This document shows positions 11,054-23,492 of a stretch of DNA of 64,000 bases, piece after piece. The notes under the pieces are model-generated. The model saw nothing but the letters and a program-made list of their open reading frames with translations, was not told where the DNA came from and did no database searches. The stretch covers positions 36,586,001 to 36,650,000 of the forward strand of contig CM043698.1 of the NCBI GenBank assembly GCA_023935145.1. Reading direction: 5' to 3'. The first letter of the stretch is position 1. Each line of letters opens with the position of its first letter. The stretch is from Bretschneidera sinensis (Eukaryota > Streptophyta > Magnoliopsida > Brassicales > Akaniaceae). The translations under genes and the position numbers were made by a program.

Positions 11054-12181
11054 GATGCTTGTTCTTTTAAAAAAATCTTTCTTTAATTTCCAAACAGAAA
11101 TGCCATTGGCAAAAGTTTTTGGAGAGATTCAGGAGAAAGACGATAATTAGGTTAGGTTCAGTGTTTTTTATGGTTCAAGCTGCAAAAGCAAAAGTGTATT
11201 TGTCTTCTTTAGCTTACTAGTTGTCAAATATTCAATTTCGATTGCTATACTAGTTGTTTTATTTTATTACTAATTTAGTCTGTCCCTTGGGCCAATTTAT
11301 CATGTGTTCAAAATTAGGTCGTTCCTCAGCTTTCCTAACTTTATGTGGGAAACATTATTTGACCTATTTAGCTTGAAGAAAAGTTTCATTTTTAATTCAT
11401 GTTTCATTTTATCTTATTGTATTTGTGTCAAGACATTATATTCGAATTACAATATAACCATGAACACTTAAAAAAAATAAAAGATAAACGAATCATGTGT
11501 TTATATATATAGATATAATCATTAAATAGGCATAATTAGTTATATTACACAATGAGAGGAGATAGAATCCTTGGTAGTAGAAAACTCACCATCACTAATA
11601 GCAAGCACCATATTGCACTCCATTACAGTTGGTATTCTGTGAGGAACAGTTATTACCATGCAGTCTGCGAATTCTCTTCTTATAGTTTTCTGTAAGATAA
11701 AATCTGTCGCGTTGTTCATTGATGCTGTAGCTTCATCTAGAACCAGTATCCGGCCCCTCTTCAATAAGGCGCGTCCTAAACAAAATAGTTGTCTTTGTCC
11801 CATGCTCCAATTTGATCCATCTTGTACAACTGCAAATTCAGGTTTTAAGATAGTAGTAATTTCTCTGTGCCAAAAAAAAAAAAACTCTACAAATTCAGAT
11901 TTCTTACCTAAGGTGTCTAACCCTTCTTCTTTCTCTTGAACAGCCTTTCGAAACTGACATTTTTCAAGAACCTTAACCATGAAAAATGCTACTGGTTAGA
12001 ATACTAAGTGGGGAATTACACTTGGTTTTTCATTTGATGATGAATAGTTAATTAGGTAACATTTCATTGTATACTTTGCTTAAGAAATAGCAGATATTTG
12101 TAACATTTACAACTGTTACATTATATCTTAAAGAAGTATCTGGAGTGAAACCAGAGACTGTGGAGAGCAGAAGGATTACGA

Positions 12182-12437
12182 TTACCCAACACGAGTGATA
12201 ATTTTTTTGAAGGAATCCACTCTTTTGAATTCTTGGCTGTCAAGATTAAGACTGGGCAGGTGAGTCCAGAGATCCTTCCATAGCTTTGATAAAACACGTC
12301 TGGACAGCATATTTGGTGTCCATCAAGGTGAGTATGTGGAGGATTAAGCTCTCTGGTAAGTTGCTCAGCCTGTCAATCTCCTTTTCATGACTCTGATCTT
12401 TGGCCTTTTTACTGCTTTGATGTTGATATGTCTCCAT
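12182..12437 (-). pseudogene. F-box (FBD/LRR type) gene fragment
   Basis: Begins with ATG at 12437 and encodes about 45 residues of a typical plant F-box N terminus: an acidic/basic leader, then DRLSNLPESLILHILTLMDT and AVQTC. A one-base loss then shifts the frame. The next frame continues the expected F-box as LSKLWKDLWTHLPSLNLDS and ends in a stop at 12182-12184. F-box proteins recruit substrates to SCF ubiquitin ligases through SKP1. Here only the F-box remains, with no LRR or FBD part. The fragment sits, in the same orientation, where the second half of NBD2 of the ABCC gene should be. Confidence 0.75.
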
Positions 12438-12718
12438 GTTTTTCTTTTTCTCTCTTCCTTGTGTTAACTATATTTCTCTGCTCAACTTAAACTTGATAGA
12501 GCTTGCTTAGATATATATAGAAGATACAAACTCACCCAGTTTGTCCAAGAGAATGCTATAATGTGAGCTTCAAAAAATTCAAAAAGAAGAGATAAAATGA
12601 GTTTTAAAACCAGGCCAATTTAGCCAACTAATAACTGTACTACACCAAATTGAGTGACTGCCTAGCCTACTGACCCCTTGTTCCGAGACATCATTGTCTA
12701 GCATCGATCCATGAAAAA

Positions 12719-12826
12719 TACATGACATAAAAGTAATTTCAACCATTAGATGGTATGAGAAGATAGAGAAATAGATATATTTTTTTTCATCTAATGGTTG
12801 AAAATCCTTTGTGCCATGTATCAAGG
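12719..12826. repeat. Short hairpin (MITE-like) repeat
   Basis: TTTCAACCATTAGATG at about 12737-12752 is exactly complementary to CATCTAATGGTTGAAA at about 12788-12803. Pairing extends imperfectly outward: ATACATGACATAAAAG on the left against CTTTGTGCCATGTAT on the right. It is a foldback of about 105 bp between the F-box fragment and the NBD2 Walker A exon, and may be a small non-autonomous DNA transposon. No target duplication was resolved. Confidence 0.55.
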
Positions 12827-12862
12827 TTAGTCAAGAATTTTTCCATGTTCAAGCACTAGTCA

Positions 12863-13039
<177 letters not shown>

Positions 13040-13896
13040 TTAAAATATCAAAGTTGCAAGTAAAGAGGGTTTTTACATTTTTAACAGATTTTACCTTCAA
13101 GTTATTGATCTCCACTTTGCCAACAGAAGGCCAATTTTGTAGAGGTCGGTTACTTTCAATTACCTCTGGAGCTTCACTAGGAATATGCATGTATTGTTCT
13201 ATACTTTCAACAGAAATTACTAAATTTGCCAGCAAGCACTGTAACTGGATAGAAAAAACTAGGAAGACATTTAATGAAAGGCCATAGGACAGAGCCATTC
13301 CAATAAAACCTGCAATAAAATTAATGAACATAAGTATACATTTGAGAATTATCATTAGATAGATGTTTTCCACTAGTTCTTTTCTTCCCCCCAAATATCA
13401 TACATTTTATAGAGCATTTTCAATAACATTTTCTTGTTTTCAGATGACTAAAAGAATCAATGACCACAAAATGCACAAACACTATAAAGGGTATAACTAT
13501 ATAGAATAAGATGATGAGAAAGAATGCTGCAGATTGATTGCTAACCAGAGGAAGAAGCGCTAAGAGGAAGCAAAGTCATGGCAAGTGCTGAGGAAGAGAG
13601 AACAACAGCGCATAGTATTTCCAAACGTTGGATCAACCACTCGTTAGCCGAAAAGCTATGGAAGTCTGGTCTGGCATTTGCATCGATGAGGTTCAAGTAC
13701 TTTGAAAAGAATCGATCTTCCTCCCTGAAAGCTCTGATTGCCATGGCTCCAGCAATGGATTCAGCAAGCTGACTAGCAACTGCAGGTTTAGTCGTGCCAC
13801 CAATTCGCATTAACTCTTTTGCAAAAGAAGAGTAGTACTGTTTTGTTAAGATAAATAACAAGAAAATTATTTGTTAGCAGGGCAAGAGAAGCATAA

Positions 13897-14315
13897 TGAT
13901 GCAGAATAAGAAAAACAACATTATTATTTTGGGATGTTGGGTTTATGTTGTAATGATGATATTTTTGTAGATGTTATTTTAGGAAAATTAGATTTAGGAA
14001 ATTAAATAGTTATTAGGATTTGATTTCCTTTCTTATTTAAATAATGGTATTTTAAGAAAATAAGATTTACACAATTAACTAGTTATTAGGATTTAGCTTA
14101 CTTCCTTATTTAAATAATGTTTGGTGCCTATATAAGAGCACTGATATTAAGATTGTAAGTTAGACTGGAATTATGAATTAAGAATTGATTATCTCTGTTG
14201 GTTATTTCTCCTTTGCCCTAATTTCTTTTCTACCTAGTCTATTTGTGTCTGCTATCTCTACTGTTTCTCCCATTTCTCTATTTTGTATCTGTTTCTACCT
14301 ATTTGTCCGACATTA
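13897..14315 (+). repeat. 5' LTR of the 1.7-kb element
   Basis: A left long terminal repeat of 419 bp. It carries a TATA-like CTATATAAG near 14129 followed by a purine-rich stretch, suitable for the LTR promoter. The right LTR has lost eight bases here (CTATATAA), so only this copy keeps the box. Confidence 0.75.
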
Positions 14316-14638
14316 AGTGGTATCAGAGCTGAAAGCTCCTATATTCGACCTCTATCTATCCCTTAAATCACATATTGTATCCCTATAAAAAGGGAAAAAA
14401 AATCATTTCTTATTTTATTTATGTTCCTTTTTTTTTTCCTATTTACATGAAATTGAAGTCACTTGTGATGAATGAGTGAGTTTATTGAGTCGAGTTCTTC
14501 TAGTTACAGTTCATCATGTACTGTATGTATCTAATTACAGGAGATGTGCTCTATCAGATTTTTTGTCCCTTTGGACATACTGAGAAAATTAGTCTTCTCT
14601 CAAATTCATTGAATTTTCAAGCGTTTGTGTAATGCAGT

Positions 14639-15169
14639 TTGCCTCAAGATGCTGTTTGGGCTGAAACCGAGCTTGATGGTTGTTGCATTTTTGATAATTG
14701 TTGCCAGTTGGAGATCAAGAATTCAAACTTTGAAATTCGACTCCTCAAGCTTCAACAACTTCTTGCACGAACAACAAAATTAGTGGAAGCAGCTTTCAAC
14801 AAAACTTCTATTAATCCGGGTTCCATTCAAGATGAGTGTGAAGTTGTTTCTCCAATCCACACACACCTTGAAAAGCAAGAACAAGTCCTTGAAGAACGTT
14901 CTAACATTCAAGGTGAGGATATACCTATTGAGTCACTTCAAAACGAACAAGGCCAAAGCCAAGATGAGGGCAAGATTCGTGCGTGTGACCCTCCTTACCT
15001 TGATTTTGTCGTCCCGCATTGGATTGACACTTCTAAACAACTCATCTTGATATCACTCTTGTGTTCGATTAAGAATGCTACATCTAGAAAATTTCAAGTC
15101 TTCACCAAGCCATTCATAGTTCTGATCTTTCATCACTACAAAACTCGTGGTCAAGTTTTTTGTAAGTGA
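14639..15169 (+). CDS. ORF of unknown function inside the 1.7-kb LTR element
   Basis: An intact 176-codon frame filling most of the element's interior and ending seven bases before the 3' LTR. The protein is acidic in the middle (many Gln and Glu, possibly helical) and ends in a basic segment FHHYKTRGQVFCK. It has no zinc knuckle, protease, RT or integrase motif. The first half could form a coiled coil around EIRLLKLQQLLARTTKLVEAA. It may be a leftover of a Copia polyprotein or gag C-terminal region, or a captured host fragment. I cannot identify it. Survival of the frame in a non-autonomous element is notable. Confidence 0.4.
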   Translation: MPQDAVWAETELDGCCIFDNCCQLEIKNSNFEIRLLKLQQLLARTTKLVEAAFNKTSINPGSIQDECEVVSPIHTHLEKQEQVLEERSNIQGEDIPIESLQNEQGQSQDEGKIRACDPPYLDFVVPHWIDTSKQLILISLLCSIKNATSRKFQVFTKPFIVLIFHHYKTRGQVFCK

Positions 15170-15176
15170 GGCAGAA

Positions 15177-15599
15177 TGATGCAGAATAGGAAATACAATA
15201 TTTATTATTTTGGGATGTTGGGTTTATGTTGTAATGACAATATTCTTGGAGATGGTATTTTAAGAAAATTAGATTTAGACGATTAAATAGTTATTAGGAT
15301 TTGATTTACTTTCTTATTTAAATAATGGTATTTTAGAAAAATAAGATTTAGATAATTAAATAGTTATTAGAATTTAGTTTACTTTCTTCTTTAAATAAAG
15401 TGTGGTGCGAGCACTGATATTAATATTGTAAGGTAGACTGAAATTATGAATTAAAAATTGATTATCTCTGTTAGTTATTTTTCTTTTGTCCTAATTTCTT
15501 TTCTACCTAGTCTATTTTTGTCTCCTATCTCTACTGCTTCTCTGTTGTTTCTCCCATTTCTCTATTCTGTTTCTGCTTCTACCTATCTGTTCGGCATCA
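15177..15599 (+). repeat. 3' LTR of the 1.7-kb element
   Basis: A direct repeat partner of 13897-14315 with scattered substitutions and small indels, including loss of the TATA-like motif and a short CTTCTCTGTTGTTTCTC expansion near the end. The visible divergence shows that the insertion is not recent. Confidence 0.75.
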
Positions 15600-16970
15600 C
15601 ACAAGACTCATAAATGAAGGCAATCCAAAATGCAGCAGCAAAAGATTTATCTGCTTTTATTAGCTAATATATTATCTCCTATGGAAAATGATTAGAGGTG
15701 AGGATTTGCAGCCATTCATTATTCATATCAAGGAATTAGAAGGCCTAGAGCTTACCCTTTTACTGAAAATTGAAATATTACTATCTAAAGGAAATGTTTT
15801 CATCAAGATCACCTGTTTTTATGTTTCCCTATCAAAGAGCCACATAGAGGAAGATTGGTTTTGATGAATGTGTACTACCTGTAAGAGTACACTTACATAA
15901 ATCATGGGTATGATGACAAACAAGACTGGCCATGAAAGAACACCCAATATTATGAAGCTGGAGTAGGCATTCATAGTAGTACCAACTGCAATTGTTAATT
16001 TGAAAGCCATTTCAAGATCAACGATACTCAAATCAGAAGAAACCTGTCAAAGTAAATGAAATATATGAATCCAACATAATTTTGTAAAGCTAGCATAACA
16101 GTAAAAAAAATTTACTTCCAAAAAGTCTTACCCGACTGAGTATCCTTCCCAAAGGTGTTGAGTCATAAAAGGACATTGGTGCTCTGAAAAGAGAGCTAAG
16201 CAGTTTAGCAAAACTTGATTCTGATGCGTCACAACCTAAAAGAACTATAAAAAAGGATCTAAGGAGCAAGAACACGGCCAAGATACACCCAGTCACCGAG
16301 AAAACTGTGATCAATTCTGCTCTGCTTACAAGAGAATTGTCAAGGTCAACAGCCAACAAGTAGCTTTGCATCAATTGCCCTACTATGAATATCATGTGAA
16401 ATATAATTGCCACAGAAAAGTACAGAAAACCCTTGCTCTGCCTCAAATATTGAATGTAAGGCTTAAGGCCGGTGTCTCCTGTTTCTCTTTCTTCTTGCTT
16501 AATCAATTGATCTTCTAAAGGTGCTTCTGACTGTTCTTTAACATCAATTTTTGGGTTTCCTCCTTTGGAAGTCACAGGTCTTCTACCAGAAACATGCTCA
16601 ACGTGCCTCTTGGAACCAATAGCTTTATTGTGTGCATTGACAAGGTCTCGAAATTCTGGACTGCAAGCCAGAAGCTCATCATATGTAGCAGCTCTTAAGA
16701 TTTCCCCGGCGGACATCAACTGTCAAAAGGACAACGAGTTAATAAGAACTAGTCATTTTTAGGACTAACAGATTACAGGCAGATTATTGACACAATACTA
16801 AGGGAAATATACTTTTAAGTTTACAATGAAAAGAATGACAATAAAAAGGGTGTTATAAAGGAGCTAACCAGGATAGAATTGAAATCTGAAAATCAACTTG
16901 ATGGGTCACAAGTAAGACAGTCTTCCTCGACAAAGCTCCCATGACATATTCCTGCAAACAGCCCATATTA

Positions 16971-17324
<354 letters not shown>

Positions 17325-19499
17325 CTAAGAAACATAAGCTATTTTTCCATAAACGTTAACCTGCAAATTCGGACTTCTTCAAATAACTTAAACATGAAGC
17401 AAGCAGTTAATGTCTAATTATAAGTGGACTTACCACACCATCGATTTTTAAAACTTCACCCAGAACAGCAGCTAAAAGGGTTGATTTGCCTGAGCCAACC
17501 TCCCCACAAATAGCAACCTTTTCTCCTGGTTTAACTACCAAATTTATGTTCTTTAATGTAGCCTTCAATGAAGAATTAGTTTCCCAAGAAATTTCAGTGG
17601 ACCTGATAAAAATTGACTGATTGAGATCTCTGCCATTGCACTCTTGCCTTATATGTCCTTTCTCCAACTCTGGTGCCTCAAGAAACCTCACTACTCGAGA
17701 TAAAGAAATCTTTGCTTCAATGAACACTCCGGCAACATCAGGGATCAACCTGATCGGGTCTTGAAGAATGCGCAAACTAGCTAGAAATGTGAAAACATTA
17801 GCAGCATAAAGTTGAATCCCCAGGATGTAGCATGGCCAAAATATAACAGCCGATATTAAAATGGGAGATGACCAAAACAAAACCAGATTGTACCCTCTTT
17901 GCAACAAAATTTCTGATATACGCTTAAATTCTTCTTTCCTTAACCCTTCTATGAGATTTTTGAAACGTGTCTCCCAAGCATACAACTTCAGGATCTTCAT
18001 GTTTGCAAGTGCTTCAGTAATTGCCATTAACCTCTCATCTTGTGCCATCACGAGCTTTGTCTGATATTTATGCTGCAATTTGACCAAAGGAGAACTTGCC
18101 ACCACAGTTAATATGACAGCAACTAGAGCTGAAATGGTTGCCAGTCCAAGAGAATAGTAGACAATAGCTGGAACTCACCTATTCGAAAGGCATCTACTGT
18201 GACATAATTCACTATCTGCCCTGGAGAATGAGTCATTTTTGCAGCATTTGAGAGTCTCAATTGCTTCTTATATATTGCTGCTGATAACATAGATCTCACT
18301 TGGAGGCCGACAAGTCTTGTCTTGAAATACCATTGCCTCTCTGCTAGTGACTCTAAGCATTTTGCTAAGAACAGGCCAATAGTTAGCGTGTAACCCTCAT
18401 ACTTAAAGCTTTCTTTGCCTTCAGCAACATCAATAAAGGCTCTAAGAAAGAGAGGGCCAATTGACAGTGTGATGACCTTGATCAATGCAAAGAACCCTGA
18501 ACTCAAAATAGCTCTCCAATGGCAAACAAGAATTACTGACAACAAAGTTGGGGTCTCGGATGATTCTTTGTGTTTCTGTTTGCTTAATTCCTCGATATAC
18601 ATTGAATAGCAAGTCTCTGCTCGATCTGCCTGTCGCAAATCTGGGATATCTTCATCCTCAAGGAATTTTTCCTTGCCTTTGTTCATTAGTGGATTCAACC
18701 ACCAAAATGACATTGTACTAAAAGACTTAGCATTAGCAAATGGAGTGACATTCTCATTTGATGAACTCTTTTCACCGGTGGAATCAGCTTCCTCACCCTG
18801 CAAAAGTGTATAATAAGTTCCATCATTGGTCTCTTGATCATTCTCAGCCGCCAAAGATTCATAACTGTTGATTTCCAGATCATCATCTGTGCAGTATTGT
18901 CCCCTAAAGGCATGAAACAGTAACAAAATTGATCCAGGAAAAGATAAAATTTCCAAAACAATGTTAACCAACACCGTTTTGTCTGCAATTGCCTCCAAAG
19001 TGATGAAATGCAGAGAAATTCTGCAAACAAGAAGGCAAGAACTGCACAAAAATTCACTGTTTTGATATGTCGAATTTGTAGCTTCTTTATGCAGATTGAT
19101 AAACCAAGAAGCAACCATGTAAATCCTTGGCATAGCAAAACAAGCCATTCATGAAGTGGTAAAATGGCCTGACTTGTGCTGAGTTTCTTGTAGATTATCC
19201 ACAAACCCAAGCCAAAGTAAGCCACGCCCAAAATGGAATTAAAAACTGCTGAGAAAATTAGCAATGGAGAGAATTGTTGAGAATGCGAGGGTGCTACATT
19301 TTTCCTTTTGCATGATTTATGAATGATGATGAGTAGTAATATTGACAAGAGAAGGGTATCAACTAAAATTATGAAAGCATGATTAGCACAAGAATATAGA
19401 TTGAGTAAGCTTGAAAACCCAGAACTGCAATTGTTTCCTGATTCTTGTGAACATTCAGGGTTATTACAGAACACAGTCCATATACCCTCCTCCATGTTT

Positions 19500-22130
19500 T
19501 ATGTATCTCTTTGACTTGGAAAAATCTGCAATGGAAAAAAAAAAGGAGTAGAGATTAGATTTTTGGTTATTCAACCAGATGAATGTAATTATGGTTAAGT
19601 ACATATTAATGAAAGATACACAAAAATTGTGATAGGCTGGTAGTTAGTTCATGTGATTCTCTTGTTGATTACAGGATTCCTAACAGCCGAACCAGAGAAT
19701 GTCAAATGTCTTGTCTATTATGGTTGGTCTTTTCTATTGTAAGAAAAAAAAAAACCATACTTGGAATTTATCAAGGGAATTAGGGAATGTCAAGTCTGTT
19801 GTAAGAAAAAACAAACCTGTTTAAGGCTGATCTCTTCTATTGCAAGGAAAAACCAAAAAATTAGTCAACTGAATCAGAGAATGTCAAGTGACTTATATCA
19901 ATCTATTAAAATTAATCTTTTTTATTATAAGAGAAAAGTATTGTTAAGTGATTTTTTTTATATGAACCTGTTAACTGAACTAGAGAATGTTAAATGACTT
20001 GCCTACTAAAAAAATTCTCTTCTCTATTATAAGGAGAAAAAAAACACAAAAAAATGCAGTGTCAAGTGACTGGCCTTTTAAAGTCCCATCATAAATATTG
20101 TCAAGAAGCATAAATATAGTAGTAACAATTAAAAAAGACTAACATTTAGCAACTAAAAAGAAAATCTTCATTTAAGAAACTCAAAACTTCATAGTCTATT
20201 ATAAGTAAATTATTTAGCCAATTGGCCACAAATTGTCTCATGCATAAAACTTTTTATCTTATTAAAAAAAATAAAAATCTTCTCCAAACAAACGTTTACG
20301 TGTAAATTATCTAATTTTTTGCGACGAGCATTATAAAGAATCTAATATACATTTGTATAGGAGATGAACAGTTGAATAATGAACTGCATGAAAAAATATG
20401 TATCTGACACAATAAATACAAAATGTTATCTTTGTTTTGCGAAAGAAAATGTAATCGACAAATATTTAATTTTATATAAAACAACTACAAAAGTAATAGG
20501 ATAATTCAATAAATTCATTAACTTCCAAAGATTTTTTGTGATTTATGATCCACGGGTGATAAAAAAAAGCTATAAAAAAAAAGCCATCATCACTATCGAG
20601 CAAAGAATGATCAGATTTACCGAACTATCAACTTGCGGCAGGATGATTCCGTCACAATTAACCGCATGAGCCCACGCATCATCGATCGTGCGTAGGATTC
20701 TCAATCACTGATTTTTTTGGGTAGAGAACATAAAAAAACAAATTAAAATGTCAAAAAAATCCTTATTTAATGACAGGTCAAAAAAAAGTTTAGGACATTA
20801 TAATAAATAAAAAAAGTTGAGGCACAATGTTAATTTGTGTCCAAAGTAGTGCCAAGGATACTTCATCTTTTATGTTTTAATATACTCCTTAAACTCTAAT
20901 CTCAACTTGTGTCCAAAGTTGAGATTAGAGTTTAAGCACGTGTTTAAACTTCACAAAAATAAGAAGGCAAATTGGCACTAATTACGAAAAGTAAAAAGTA
21001 TCCCTTGTTAAAGGAGGAGGCACCACATGGTGGTGTTTTGAATTTTTGATGCACGCTGCTCAAGTCCAGGTGCAGTTAAAAAGAAAATCTTTTACGAGTA
21101 TATTTTTTACCTTTTAACTAAAATGAAGTGTAAAACAAATAAAAAGCATTGCCATTACATCCAAGATCTGGTTTCATACAGGTATGACCAATTCCTGATT
21201 CATTGGATTTTTAGACCAAAAGTATTACAAAATAAGAAAAAGAAAAAGAAGCAACAGCATTATGCAAGTGTATGAAGTGCATCAATCTCTAACAGAGAGT
21301 TTTAGTGCAAGATTTAAAGAAGAAAATTCTTCAGTTTTTTTCTGAAAATTTTTCTACAGAAATGCTAGAGTTCAAAGTGACTGTTTTCTTTTATCTGATA
21401 GAACAACTGACAAGAGTTGGAGTTGATTTTCGACCTGCACAACCCATTTCTCTGATCATTCAAAGAATCTGAAATAAAAAAATAAAAAAAAACAAAACTA
21501 AAGACCAAACTTGAAGCTAAGTGATCAATAGCTGGATATGGAACTCAAAGACCAAAATAAGGAACAAAACAACTAGACATGCACACGTTTGCCTGAAAAA
21601 TCCAAAATAAAAACAAAGTCTCACAGAAGCTAACATGCATGAAGTTGTAAGAAAAATGGAAGTAATTAAAAACAAATTATCAAGTAATTAACGACAGTGG
21701 TTCAGTTTTGACATATATTCAACTCTTGAGTTCAAATTAAGAAAGTAAAGTGCCTAAACTTAATTAACGTACCCTGGCAAATAATGATCTTTGTCTCTGC
21801 TCACTCTTGCTTTTGAAGTAACCTATTTTTCCAGTTCAAGTGTTGAAGAAGGGCTCAACCTCAATAGGAAATTTATAACAAGTCTGTTAATTTGTGGGTT
21901 TTAATTTTGGAGTAAAAGCTGGCTCATTCATTTTTTAATTGTTACACCATGACGCAAGAGTATAAAAAATAGTTGTTTTGGTGCTAGTAGGACAAAGAAT
22001 ACAAAACTAAATAAAAGAATGATTCTCCTTGACCTTACTTATATATATGTGTATATTTCTTAAAGCTACAGCAAAGCAAGACAGGAAGCTACACAGATCT
22101 CAGTGAGTGGTTGAAACTTCATTTTTAAGC
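19500..22130. other. AT-rich intergenic DNA upstream of the ABCC pseudogene
   Basis: No gene is supported. About 19650-20050 contains loosely repeated units of the type GAATGTCAAGTGACTTG and TATTATAAGGAAAAA, recurring about every 60-80 bp (five to six copies). A strong hairpin lies at 20891-20933. The remainder has no coding signal. Confidence 0.5.
20891..20933. repeat. Perfect 18-bp inverted repeat
   Basis: AAACTCTAATCTCAACTT (20891-20908), a 7-nt loop, then its exact reverse complement (20916-20933). It could fold as RNA or DNA. No downstream poly(U) or gene end argues for a terminator. It may be the core of a MITE or the remains of an inverted duplication. Confidence 0.7.
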
Positions 22131-22139
22131 TATTGTATT

Positions 22140-22850
22140 TTCTTAATTAAATTTGTAGTAGTTTAGATTTAAGTGCATTTGGGGATATGGGCTTAAAGAG
22201 TTTTATCTCTCTTGATTTGTACTCAAATTTTTATTATAGTAGAATCTCTCACTATTTACCCGTAGACGTAAGAGTTTAACTCCGAACCACGTAAATTTTT
22301 CTGTGTCTGTTTATTTTTCCGCTGCTTTATTCCTAACAAACTAGTGTCAGAGCTATTATTAAAATGGATCTGGGCACGATATCTTCTACCACTTCGTACA
22401 AGATACAGAAGTTTGATGGAACAAATAGTTTTAACTTTTGGCAAGTAAAGATGCAAGCTGTATTAACCCAAAACGATTTGAAAAAGGCACTGCTGGAGAG
22501 GGAGAAGATGGTTAGTACGATAAAAGATGAACAAAAACTAAATATGGATGAGAAGGCCTTGACTACAATTCAATCGTTTCTATCATATGAAGTTTTGTAT
22601 GAAGTTCTTATAGAGAAAATCGTTGTTGGCTTATGGAGTAAGTTAGGGTCTCTGTACATGACAAAATCCCTCACTAACAAACTGTTCTTGAAGCATCAAT
22701 TGTATTTGTTGCGTATGATAGAAAGTACGTTAATGAAATCTCATGTTGATGAATTTTATTTCATTATTGTTGATTTGAATTCAATGAAAGTTAAATTAGA
22801 TGATGAGGATCAAGCCCTGCTATTGTTGGGTTCTTTGTCCTACTAGTACC
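22140..22850 (+). mobile_element. Truncated Copia fragment: LTR end, primer site and gag start
   Basis: A Copia LTR-like end (CCGCTGCTTTATTCCTAACA) is followed by TAGTGTCAGAGC at 22342-22353, matching the initiator-Met primer site at 10 of 12 positions. ATG at 22364 then opens a 160-codon frame with Copia gag features: KFDGTNSFNFWQVKMQAVL near residue 15, and a helical UBN2-like region through residue 155. The frame ends at 22846 and the rest of the element is missing. It is a 3'-truncated relic. The left LTR boundary was not resolved. Confidence 0.65.
22364..22846 (+). pseudogene. Copia gag fragment
   Basis: A frame of 160 residues corresponding to the N-terminal half of a Copia gag. Intact relatives continue into a CCHC zinc knuckle and pol, neither of which is present here. 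It stops at TAG (22844-22846) close to where non-element DNA resumes. Confidence 0.6.
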
Positions 22851-22994
22851 AAACAGTCACAATTTTTAAATTTTTGCTTTTCCTACTGCAATTTATACTC
22901 ATGCATGATGATGTGGCAATTAAATGAAAAATTGATCCACTTTTACTCCAAGTAAATGAGCCAAACCAAAACCAATTAAAATTCAAATCATATT

Positions 22995-23172
22995 TAACAA
23001 ACTGACTCTTACGATAAAAGATCAAATTTGGTTCTCGATCAAGCAAGCTCTAAACATGATTAGGAAATTTTGCCACTAAAGCATCACTTTCCCCTAAACA
23101 AATAAAAAAATGTATTGACAAGAACTTGCCAAACAAATCCAGCAGCAGAAGTAGACATTTCCAGGGCCATTC
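22995..23172. repeat. 6PGDH flank copy C, left part
   Basis: It matches 6798-6976 (copy A) almost base for base and ends in GGGCCATTC at the Copia junction. The continuation is found at 27825-27975 on the other side of the element. The paralogue at 6967-6990 reads straight through as GGGCCATTCAACC, showing the pre-insertion state. Confidence 0.8.
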
Positions 23173-23441
23173 TATCAAGGAAGAATGAACTGTCATCATA
23201 TGCCTACTCATGTAACGAAAGATTTAAACTGATGACAGCTGATATGCCAAGATTACTGCAAGCTAGAATCAAGGATCAGTTTTGTATTTATTTTCTCTAC
23301 ATACTTTCCATACATAGTTAAGGTAGTTACAATTTTACATCGTATACTTTCCATACTTAGTTACTCTGTTTTTGTATATAAACCAGTTTTGACAAATGAA
23401 TAATATAGTACAAAATTTAAAGCAATGCTTATTATCTTTTA
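23173..23441 (+). repeat. 5' LTR of the Copia element
   Basis: A 269-bp repeat. It contains a TATA-like TGTATATAAACC near 23373. Compared with the 3' LTR it keeps an extra 20 bp at about 23216-23235. It is followed at once by the primer site TGGTATCAGAGC. Confidence 0.9.
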
Positions 23442-23453
23442 TGGTATCAGAGC
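23442..23453 (+). other. Primer binding site (initiator tRNA-Met)
   Basis: TGGTATCAGAGC directly abuts the 5' LTR. It is the standard Copia minus-strand primer site. Confidence 0.85.
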
Positions 23454-23492
23454 GAGCCAATCTCCAACGAGTACCTTTCCTCATCCTCGACC

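Larger units (their letters stand above)
13897..15599 (+). mobile_element. 1.7-kb non-autonomous LTR retrotransposon in an ABCC intron
   Basis: Two direct repeats, 13897-14315 (419 bp) and 15177-15599 (423 bp), start TGATGCAGAATA and share long blocks such as ATTTTGGGATGTTGGGTTTATG. Just inside the left one is TGGTATCAGAGC (14318-14329), the usual Copia primer site complementary to initiator tRNA-Met. Flanking CATAA (13892-13896) and CACAA (15600-15604) may be a 5-bp target duplication with one change. The interior of about 860 bp has no reverse transcriptase or integrase. It encodes one open frame (14639-15169). The element lies in the ABCC intron between the exons at 15879-16043 and 13546-13837, in opposite orientation to that gene. 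Confidence 0.8.
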
